DNA of 21,441 bases. Source: an uncultured Bacteroidales bacterium. Lineage in GTDB: Bacteria; Bacteroidota; Bacteroidia; Bacteroidales; Muribaculaceae. The DNA is taken from contig URZM01000016.1 of NCBI GenBank assembly GCA_900552315.1, positions 1-21,441 of the forward strand, read 5' to 3'. The translations under genes were made by a program, and so were the position numbers. This document shows positions 15,479 through 21,441 of this stretch, one piece after another (the stretch's first letter is position 1; the number at the start of each line of letters is the position of its first letter). The notes under the pieces are model-generated. The model was not told where the DNA came from, did not search any database, and was given only the letters and a program-made list of their open reading frames with translations.

Positions 15479-16045
15479 TCAGATTTTGCCCACGAGGTCT
15501 ATGCTGGGTTTCAATACCGCCTGACCCTCTTTCCATTTGGCCGGGCATACATCGCCGGGGTGCGATGCCACGAACTGTGCAGCCTCGATTTTGCGAACAA
15601 GCTCGTCGGCATTACGGCCTATGCTGCTGTCATTTATTTCGACGAGCTTGACAAGTCCCTGGGGGTCGACCACGAATGTGCCCCTGTAGTCCATGCCTTC
15701 CTCCTCGATGTACACGCCCAAGGCGCGGCCGAGCATACCGGTCGGGTCTGCCAGCATAGGATATTTTATCTTCTTTATGCTCTCGGAGGCGTCGTGCCAG
15801 GCTTTATGCACGAACTGGGTGTCGCAGCTCACGGAGTAAACCTCTACTCCCATCTTCTGCAACTGTTCATATTTGTCGGCCATGTCCACAAGCTCAGTCG
15901 GACATACGAAGGTAAAGTCTGCGGGATAGAAAAAGAATACGGCCCACTTGCCTTTGATGTCCTCGCTGCTGACGGTGGTGAATTTGCCGTCATGGTATGC
16001 GTTGAGCTTGAACTCCGGGAATTTCGAATTTAGAATCGGTTCCAT
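15479..16045 (-). CDS. ahpC: alkyl hydroperoxide reductase subunit C (2-Cys peroxiredoxin)
   Basis: This 188-residue cytoplasmic peroxiredoxin carries the peroxidatic Cys48 in DFTFVCPTEL and the resolving Cys167 in GDVCPAKW. Length and motifs match the AhpC/Prx1 subfamily, including the loop RGTFVVDPQG (121-130). It reduces peroxides and is re-reduced by AhpF, encoded just downstream. The start at 16043-16045 gives MEPILNSKFPEF, the standard N-terminus. In Bacteroides this pair belongs to the OxyR peroxide response; here the upstream region is shared with a divergent outer-membrane receptor gene, but I cannot assign an OxyR site. Confidence 0.97.
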   Translation of the reverse strand: MEPILNSKFPEFKLNAYHDGKFTTVSSEDIKGKWAVFFFYPADFTFVCPTELVDMADKYEQLQKMGVEVYSVSCDTQFVHKAWHDASESIKKIKYPMLADPTGMLGRALGVYIEEEGMDYRGTFVVDPQGLVKLVEINDSSIGRNADELVRKIEAAQFVASHPGDVCPAKWKEGQAVLKPSIDLVGKI

Positions 16046-16073
16046 AGTAATGTGTTATCTGTTTAGGATTTAT

Positions 16074-16118
16074 GGCGAATGTCGCCTTGTTGTCTTTTAT
16101 TATACGTAACAAGGGACA
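16074..16118 (-). promoter_or_regulatory. ahpC leader with two mutually exclusive hairpins
   Basis: Hairpin A pairs GGCGA (16074-16078) with TCGCC (16082-16086) around a 3-nt loop. Hairpin B pairs TGTCGCCTTGTT (16080-16091) with AACAAGGGACA (16108-16118), perfect except for one bulged G at 16084. The two share 16080-16086 and cannot form together. In ahpC mRNA, B would form first and A lies nearer the start codon, 28 nt away. The inverted repeat could instead be a protein-binding site. Confidence 0.4.
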
Positions 16119-16154
16119 TGCGTGATTGGTTCATGCTTGCGCGAGGAAAACTGT

Positions 16155-16162
16155 TAAAATTA
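16155..16162 (-). promoter_or_regulatory. possible -7 box for ahpC
   Basis: On the minus strand TAATTTTA matches TAnnTTTG except for the last base. No TTTG sits at the expected -33 distance, which would fit a promoter that needs an activator such as OxyR. It would leave a leader of about 100 nt containing both alternative hairpins. Confidence 0.25.
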
Positions 16163-16183
16163 TGTTAAAAACAATTATATGTA

Positions 16184-16214
16184 TTGCATAGTACTGAAAT
16201 TCTGAATAATTTTG
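16184..16214 (+). promoter_or_regulatory. housekeeping promoter for the TonB-like barrel gene
   Basis: TTG (16184-16186), a 20-nt spacer and TAATTTTG (16207-16214) match the Bacteroidota consensus well. Transcription would start near 16221, leaving a leader of about 59 nt. The element lies inside the 234-nt spacer shared with divergent ahpC. Confidence 0.72.
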
Positions 16215-16279
16215 TGCGTCTAAAAGGATGAATCCACTGTGGCGGATATGCGGATATATGATTTAAAACATTGATAATT

Positions 16280-18517
16280 ATGAAATTAGACAGATTGAAA
16301 CCGTTCTATTTGGCGTTAGCGTGTGCGGTGGGTGTCTCTGCCCAGGCGCAGGAGCCGGTTTACCTTGACTCGGTGCCCGACAGCCTTGACCCTGAGCTGC
16401 TCGAGGAGGTGGTGATAACCGGGCAGAAGCCTTTGGTGCAGACACAGGCTGACAAGGTCACATATAACATGGACGAAGACCCTACGGCACAGACAGCAAC
16501 GGTGCTGGACGCGCTGCGAAAGGTACCGATGGTATCCGTGGATGCGGACGGCAACATAAAGCTGAAAGGAGAGGGTAATTTCAAGATATATATGAACGGC
16601 AAGCCGGATCCGGCCCTTTCGTCCAATTACAAGGACATCCTGCGTGCCATGCCCGCCTCCTCCATCAAGAAGGTGGAGGTGATCACTGAGACGGGCGCGA
16701 AATATGACGCGGAAGGTGTCGGAGGCATCATCAACATTGTCACAGAGTCAAGGTCGAAGATTGACGGCTATACCGCCACGGTAAATCTGACAGGAAGCAA
16801 TCGCAATATCGCAGGGGGCGTCAACGCTCTTGCCAAGATCGGCAAGGTCAGCGTGAATCTCAACTACAACCATTCATATGGCATGAACAGTGTCAGGCAG
16901 CAGCAATCGGTGCTTTATCTCTACGACCCTGTACAGCATGACTACCGGATGAGGACGAGTATGGACATGAACAACAATTTCGATTTCGGCGGCTTGCAGG
17001 CTTCATGGGAGCCCGACTCGCTCAACTTGTTTACGGTGAACGCCAACCTGTTCAATGTGAGTGTCCCTCTGAACACAACCTTGAATTACGACATGTACAC
17101 CGACAGCGGCGAGAGCCTGTGGAGCTACAAGGCACGAAGCGATATGAAAGTCCGGTATTTTAACTACACCGTGGGTGCCAACTGGCAGCACAATTTCCGC
17201 ACACCGGACCATAATATAGTCTTTCTGTACCAGTACACCCGCAACACACGGAAGGACAACCGGACATACATATATGAGGATTACGTGAATTATCCCGGTA
17301 CGATTCCCTCCCTGCGCAACGAGATAGAATACCCTGACAATGAGCATACCTTCCAGGTCGACTACACTTTGCCGTTCTTGAATAAGTACACTTTCGAGAC
17401 GGGAGCGAAATACATCATGCGCCGTAATCATGGCGATACGCGCCAATATACGAGTGAGGACGGCGTGGAGTGGACTTTCAACCCTGAGAACAGCGTGGAC
17501 ATGGACCAGCATCAGGATGTCGCTGCGGTCTATGCGGCGTGGACAGGCAAATTCGGGTCATGGATTGCTAAGGCAGGGTTGCGTTACGAGCATGCGCATC
17601 TCAGCTCCAAGTTCAGGACTCCCGGCCATGAGGATTTTTCGCAAGACCTGAGCGATCTGGTCCCCAACGTAATGCTCTCATATACCATGCCGGACTACTC
17701 GTCTTTCAACTTGGCCTACCAGATGCGTATCACGCGTCCGGGCATGGAGCAATTGAACCCGTTCCGCAACCAGGAGTCCCCTCTCTCGGTGAGCTATGGC
17801 AATCCTGAGCTGATTTCTCAGAAATCCAATAACGTGAACCTCACATATTCCAATTTCACACTCCCGGTGCAGATGAACATCACGTTGGGCTACACATATA
17901 CAGACAAATTGATTCAGCAATATGAGTTTCTCGGTGCGGACAATGTCTCGAACACCACTTACGGCAACCTGGGGCATTGCAACCAAGGCTCACTGTTCGC
18001 GTATTTGGCTTACCCCATCATACCGGGCATGAGGCTGAGTGTGAACGGCGGCGTGAACTATGCCGACTATAAAGCCACGCAGGTTGGCGTGCGCAACCAC
18101 GGTTGGGGATTCAACGTAGGTGGTGACTTCACATATCAGATGCCATGGGACCTTGAGCTAAGCGCTTATGGAGGCGCCGGCAAGAGTGCCGTGAGTTTTC
18201 AGAGTTCCCACTCAGTGTGGTCCTATCATGGTCTTGGCATCACGAAATCGCTCCTCAACGAAAAGAGACTGCGCCTCACCCTTACGGCCACCAATTTTGC
18301 CACGCCGACCCAAAAATATACGTATAAGACGGTGACTCCGGACATGATTACGTTAAGCACGGGGAAAGCCCATTCCTGGAGTGTGGGTGTCACTGTCTCA
18401 TACCGCATCGGTTCTTTCAACTCTCGCGTCAAGCAGACGTCCAAGACCATCAACAATGACGATGTGAGCAAGTCGCAAAACTCTACCCCCGGCTCGATGT
18501 CCGGCAGGGGCGAGTGA
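16280..18517 (+). CDS. TonB-dependent-receptor-like outer-membrane barrel (OMP_b-brl_3 type)
   Basis: This 745-residue outer-membrane protein has a signal peptide cleaved near AQA (about residue 23) and a short acidic spacer with EEVVITGQ (42-49), the usual segment before the plug. A plug domain spans about 50-158 (VLDALRKVPMVSVDADGNIKLKG, IYMNGKP, EVITETGAKYDAEGVGGIINIV), and a long barrel about 160-720. The barrel resembles the outer-membrane family PF14905. It lacks the N-terminal carboxypeptidase-like domain common in this family in Bacteroidota, and no SusD partner follows, so it is not a SusC-type glycan importer. The substrate is unknown; peptide or metal uptake is possible. The ATG at 16280 is chosen over an in-frame TTG at 16271. 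Its C-terminal 25 residues are polar and low-complexity. Confidence 0.88.
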   Translation: MKLDRLKPFYLALACAVGVSAQAQEPVYLDSVPDSLDPELLEEVVITGQKPLVQTQADKVTYNMDEDPTAQTATVLDALRKVPMVSVDADGNIKLKGEGNFKIYMNGKPDPALSSNYKDILRAMPASSIKKVEVITETGAKYDAEGVGGIINIVTESRSKIDGYTATVNLTGSNRNIAGGVNALAKIGKVSVNLNYNHSYGMNSVRQQQSVLYLYDPVQHDYRMRTSMDMNNNFDFGGLQASWEPDSLNLFTVNANLFNVSVPLNTTLNYDMYTDSGESLWSYKARSDMKVRYFNYTVGANWQHNFRTPDHNIVFLYQYTRNTRKDNRTYIYEDYVNYPGTIPSLRNEIEYPDNEHTFQVDYTLPFLNKYTFETGAKYIMRRNHGDTRQYTSEDGVEWTFNPENSVDMDQHQDVAAVYAAWTGKFGSWIAKAGLRYEHAHLSSKFRTPGHEDFSQDLSDLVPNVMLSYTMPDYSSFNLAYQMRITRPGMEQLNPFRNQESPLSVSYGNPELISQKSNNVNLTYSNFTLPVQMNITLGYTYTDKLIQQYEFLGADNVSNTTYGNLGHCNQGSLFAYLAYPIIPGMRLSVNGGVNYADYKATQVGVRNHGWGFNVGGDFTYQMPWDLELSAYGGAGKSAVSFQSSHSVWSYHGLGITKSLLNEKRLRLTLTATNFATPTQKYTYKTVTPDMITLSTGKAHSWSVGVTVSYRIGSFNSRVKQTSKTINNDDVSKSQNSTPGSMSGRGE

Positions 18518-18590
18518 CATGACGCAGACCGTGAAATTGCATTAAGAGCTCGTTCATATTTAAACAATCTCTTAAACACACTCCAAATGG

Positions 18591-18628
18591 CGCGGGTCCG
18601 ATGTCGTAAAAGCGGTGTCGGACCCGCG
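18591..18628 (+). terminator. perfect hairpin downstream of the barrel gene
   Basis: CGCGGGTCCGA (18591-18601) pairs exactly with TCGGACCCGCG (18618-18628) around a 16-nt loop, 73 nt after the barrel stop. No T-run follows on either strand, so it is a weak or Rho-assisted terminator, or a 3'-end stabiliser. An additional 7-bp inverted repeat TTAAGAG/CTCTTAA lies upstream (18542-18575). Confidence 0.45.
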
Positions 18629-18684
18629 TTAAGTAAAGTTAACAGTGCCCGGGCAATAGCTTAGGCTGCCGAGGCGTTTCTAAA

Positions 18685-18701
18685 TTGGCACGATTGTTGT
18701 A
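18685..18701 (+). promoter_or_regulatory. sigma-54-like (-24/-12) promoter before clpC
   Basis: TTGGCACGATTGTTGTA matches the RpoN consensus YTGGCACGrNNNTTGCW at every defined position except the C of the -12 GC, which is T here. The GG and GT doublets have the required spacing. Transcription would start near 18712, about 30 nt before the clpC ATG. No TAnnTTTG box is present in the 225-nt spacer. An AAAGGA ribosome-binding-like sequence (18730-18735) precedes the start, unusual for this phylum. Confidence 0.5.
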
Positions 18702-18702
18702 A

Positions 18703-18720
18703 AATGTGTGCCAACACATT
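18703..18720 (+). repeat. inverted repeat at the predicted clpC transcription start
   Basis: AATGTGT (18703-18709) pairs perfectly with ACACATT (18714-18720) around GCCA. It overlaps the predicted start point of the sigma-54-like promoter and could be a repressor operator. A second palindrome, TGCCCGGGCA (18646-18655), lies about 40 nt upstream of the promoter. Confidence 0.4.
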
Positions 18721-18741
18721 CTATAAAAGAAAGGATAAGGA

Positions 18742-21348
18742 ATGACACCGAATTATAAGAAATGGGAGACGATGATTCGTCTGGGTGCGGAGCAGGCCCG
18801 CAAGGCCGGTTCCCAGGCCATCACGGGCGAACATCTGTTTCTGGCCGTTTTGCGTCTCCACGATGGCCCTGCCGTGCGCATCCTCCGCCACTTGCGTGTG
18901 CCTGTGGAGGAGATAGCATCTGAGCTTGAGGAGCACCTGATGCTCAGTCGCCATGCCGATGAGGAGCTGCCGACGGAGGCCGTTTTCAGTTATGAGGGGA
19001 GTGCTGACATCAGTCTCACGCCTTCAGCCATGCGCTATATGCGCCTGGCCTCTCTCGAGGCGCAGCAGTTGCACAGCAATGACATTGCCGGTGAGCATCT
19101 TCTCCTGGCTTTCATGCACGACAAGAAGACAATGGAAAGTGAATTTATGCGCCATATAAAAGATACATATCTCAATTTCGACATCACTATCACGAATGTC
19201 GATCCCAATGACCAGCGCTTGACACCTCCGGTTTCAGGCCCGGGCAGTTTCAGCGAGGAGGACGATGAGGATGACGACGAGAAGCCCGGGGCATCTCCGT
19301 CCGGAGGGGCCGCCGGTAAGTTCAGCTTCACCGGTGCCCAAGGTAAGCGCCCGTCCGGCAAGGCCGAGAAGACCACTGACACTCCCGCGCTCGACAAGTT
19401 CGGCTTCGACATGACCAAGGCCGCTGCCGACGGCCGTCTGGACCCCGTGGTAGGACGAGAGAGAGAGATAGAGCGCCTGGCGCAGATTCTTTCCCGACGC
19501 AAGAAGAACAACCCGGTGCTGATAGGTGAACCGGGGGTAGGCAAGAGCGCGATAGTGGAGGGCCTCGCCCTGCGCATCGTGCAGCGCAAGGTCAGTCGCA
19601 TACTTTTCAACAAGAGGGTGATAAGCCTGGACCTGGCAGGCATGGTGGCAGGCACCAAATATCGAGGCCAGTTCGAGGAGCGTATCAAGGCTGTGCTCGA
19701 TGAGCTCTCCAAGAATCCGGACATCATACTTTTCATAGACGAGATTCACACTATTGTAGGTGCCGGTGGGGCGCCTGGCAGCATGGATGCCGCCAATATG
19801 CTTAAACCGGCTCTATCCAGAGGCGAGGTGCAGTGCATAGGTGCCACAACCCTCGATGAATACCGACAGAATATAGAGAAGGACGGTGCTCTCGAGCGTC
19901 GTTTCCAGAAGGTGATGGTGGAACCGACCACACCGGAAGAGACATTGGCCATATTGCGTCAGGTGAAGGACAAGTACGAGACACATCATAACGTGGATTA
20001 CACGGATGAGGCGTTGCAGGCTTGTGTCAATCTCACGGAACGCTATGTGAGTGACCGCAATTTCCCCGACAAGGCGCTTGACGCGCTGGACGAGGCCGGA
20101 TCCCGTGTACACATCACCCACATTGTGGTGCCGGAAATCATAGAGCGTCTGGAAAAGGAACTTGACGAGGCCACCGCCAACAAGCTTGCAGCCGCCAAGG
20201 CTCAGGATTTCGAGAAAGCCGCGACTTTGCGCGACATGGAGACATCCAAGCGTGCGGAATTGGAGGCGGCGAAAGCCGAGTGGGAGAAGGGTCTGGACAA
20301 TGACCGCCAGAGGGTGGACGAGGACAAGGTGGCCGAGGTGGTGGCCATGATGACCGGAGTGCCCACCCGCCGTGTGGCGCAGGGCGAGGGTGTGCGTCTG
20401 TTGCAGATGGCGGATGCCCTCAGGGGCAAGGTGATAGGGCAGGACGAGGCCATATCCAAGACCGTGAAGGCTATACAGCGAAACCGTATCGGCCTGAAAG
20501 ACCCCAATAAACCCATAGGAGTCTTCATGTTCCTCGGACCCACAGGTGTAGGCAAGACATTGCTTGCCAAGCGTCTGGCAGAATATCTGTTCGACTCATC
20601 CGATGCGCTGATACGTATGGACATGAGTGAGTATATGGAGAAATTCACAGTCTCTCGCCTCGTGGGTGCCCCTCCGGGGTATGTAGGCTATGAGGAGGGA
20701 GGCCAACTCACCGAGAAGGTGCGTCGGCATCCTTACTCCGTGGTGCTGCTCGACGAGATAGAGAAGGCGCATCCCGACGTGTTCAACCTCTTGCTGCAGG
20801 TCATGGACGAGGGGCGTCTCACAGATTCCCTGGGTCGTCGTATTGATTTCAAGAACACCATCATCATCATGACCTCCAATGTGGGCTCACGTCAGCTCAA
20901 GGAGTTCGGCAGCGGTGTAGGCTTCCAGACATCAGCACCTTCAGCCGCTCAGGACAGGGCTGTCATCACCAAGGCCCTGAACAAGGCGTTCGCTCCGGAA
21001 TTCCTGAACCGAATCGATGATATCATAATGTTCGACTCGCTCAGCCAGGAGGCCATTCACTCGATTATCGACATCGAGCTGGCCGGTTTCCTCAAACGTA
21101 TAGCCGATCTGGGCTTCAGCCTTGAGGTTACCCCGGAGGCAAAGAATTTCATTGCCGCCAAGGGATATGACAAGCAGTTCGGCGCGCGCCCCCTTCAGCG
21201 AGCCATACAGAAATACCTTGAGGATGACCTGGCCGAGATGCTGCTGCAGCTCCAGGCCGGAGAGAAGAAATCAGCCGGTGGCGTGATTACCGCCACATAT
21301 CAGGATGGAGATGACAAGCTCACCTTGCATCTGACACCTGACGAGTGA
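18742..21348 (+). CDS. clpC: ATP-dependent Clp protease ATP-binding subunit ClpC
   Basis: This 868-residue Hsp100 AAA+ unfoldase is complete. It has a double Clp-N domain (about 1-150) and a low-complexity acidic/Gly/Ser linker (165-215, with [10 protein letters not shown] at 171-180). NBD1 has Walker A GEPGVGKS (262-269) and Walker B FIDE (331-334). A short middle domain with a UVR-like motif ([14 protein letters not shown], 487-500) follows, then NBD2 with Walker A GPTGVGKT (599-606), Walker B LLDE (669-672), and a C-terminal Clp domain. The short middle domain marks it as ClpC, not ClpB, whose coiled coil is far longer. VGF (726-728) matches the ClpP-docking loop pattern [LIV]-G-[FL], so it probably feeds substrates to ClpP. 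No mcsA/mcsB/ctsR genes are seen. It is transcribed alone within the window. Confidence 0.93.
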   Translation: MTPNYKKWETMIRLGAEQARKAGSQAITGEHLFLAVLRLHDGPAVRILRHLRVPVEEIASELEEHLMLSRHADEELPTEAVFSYEGSADISLTPSAMRYMRLASLEAQQLHSNDIAGEHLLLAFMHDKKTMESEFMRHIKDTYLNFDITITNVDPNDQRLTPPVSGPGSFSEEDDEDDDEKPGASPSGGAAGKFSFTGAQGKRPSGKAEKTTDTPALDKFGFDMTKAAADGRLDPVVGREREIERLAQILSRRKKNNPVLIGEPGVGKSAIVEGLALRIVQRKVSRILFNKRVISLDLAGMVAGTKYRGQFEERIKAVLDELSKNPDIILFIDEIHTIVGAGGAPGSMDAANMLKPALSRGEVQCIGATTLDEYRQNIEKDGALERRFQKVMVEPTTPEETLAILRQVKDKYETHHNVDYTDEALQACVNLTERYVSDRNFPDKALDALDEAGSRVHITHIVVPEIIERLEKELDEATANKLAAAKAQDFEKAATLRDMETSKRAELEAAKAEWEKGLDNDRQRVDEDKVAEVVAMMTGVPTRRVAQGEGVRLLQMADALRGKVIGQDEAISKTVKAIQRNRIGLKDPNKPIGVFMFLGPTGVGKTLLAKRLAEYLFDSSDALIRMDMSEYMEKFTVSRLVGAPPGYVGYEEGGQLTEKVRRHPYSVVLLDEIEKAHPDVFNLLLQVMDEGRLTDSLGRRIDFKNTIIIMTSNVGSRQLKEFGSGVGFQTSAPSAAQDRAVITKALNKAFAPEFLNRIDDIIMFDSLSQEAIHSIIDIELAGFLKRIADLGFSLEVTPEAKNFIAAKGYDKQFGARPLQRAIQKYLEDDLAEMLLQLQAGEKKSAGGVITATYQDGDDKLTLHLTPDE

Positions 21349-21399
21349 TGCCAAGGGTCCGCCGTCTGACATACGGACTTACGGATATGTATGGCTGAG

Positions 21400-21431
21400 A
21401 AAAAAAGATAAGTGAAACCGCGAACCGGTTT
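21400..21431 (-). terminator. possible terminator for an off-window minus-strand gene
   Basis: AAACCG (21415-21420) pairs with CGGTTT (21426-21431) around five bases. On the minus strand a run of seven T follows about 8 nt later (21400-21406). The stem is short and the distance to the T-run long, so this is a weak call; the window ends before any neighbouring gene is visible. Confidence 0.2.
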
Positions 21432-21441
21432 AGAGGCCGTT

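Noticed and set aside
18518..18741. CIRCE/HrcA operator upstream of clpC
   Set aside because: No TTAGCACTC-N9-GAGTGCTAA pattern; the inverted repeats seen have different sequences.
18742..21348. ClpB disaggregase as the identity of the Clp ATPase
   Set aside because: The middle domain is short with a UVR-like motif and a VGF ClpP loop is present; ClpB has a long coiled coil and no such loop.
1..21441. CRISPR arrays, tRNA/rRNA genes, insertion sequences, toxin-antitoxin or phage defence genes
   Set aside because: No regularly spaced repeats, cloverleaf-like segments, transposase or defence motifs were found on either strand.

Overview
The window looks like a chromosomal segment of a GC-rich member of the Bacteroidales, plausibly Muribaculaceae-like. 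Evidence: upstream regions carry the Bacteroidota housekeeping promoter pattern (TTG/TTTG, about 20 nt, TAnnTTTG); start codons mostly follow A/T-rich leaders instead of Shine-Dalgarno sites; and the gene content is typical of the group (DUF3332 lipoprotein, LysM plus PBP1-fold protein, PorT-like barrel, OMP_b-brl_3-type TonB-like barrel, 393-residue PurM). The family-level placement is inference; the phylum-level one is well supported. I found no tRNA, rRNA, CRISPR array, insertion sequence or phage gene.

Layout. (a) 1-1200, minus strand: the first 28 codons of an HU-family DNA-binding protein at the edge, then a 346-nt non-coding stretch rich in hairpins, then a secreted NlpC/P60 peptidase with a clear promoter. 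(b) 1453-7523, plus strand: purM, a lipoprotein lytic transglycosylase with a solute-binding domain (MltF-like), a DUF3332 lipoprotein, a three-LysM protein with a PBP1-type receptor domain, and a small outer-membrane barrel, ending in a good intrinsic terminator. (c) 7540-13803, plus strand: a complete tripartite RND efflux operon (adaptor, pump, outer-membrane factor) between a candidate promoter/operator and a perfect 17-bp terminator hairpin. (d) 13820-16045, minus strand: ahpC then ahpF, the peroxiredoxin and its flavoprotein reductase, with a strong hairpin between them. (e) 16184-18517, plus strand: a TonB-dependent-receptor-like barrel, divergent from ahpC, with a good promoter. (f) 18685-21348, plus strand: clpC, the Clp protease ATPase, preceded by a sequence that resembles a sigma-54 promoter.

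How the genes fit together. Most act at the envelope or in stress defence: peptidoglycan cleavage and sensing (NlpC/P60, MltF-like, LysM/PBP1), outer-membrane barrels, efflux, peroxide removal and protein quality control. The genes themselves are mostly recognisable families. The less ordinary signals are the peptidoglycan-linked cluster behind purM with two ligand-binding-fold proteins, an RND pump with about 70 extra residues and two extra hydrophobic segments between TM6 and TM7, the structured non-coding stretch after nlpC, alternative hairpins in the ahpC leader, and the sigma-54-like element before clpC. I did not find convincing evidence of a wholly new system; the envelope cluster is the best candidate for undescribed biology.
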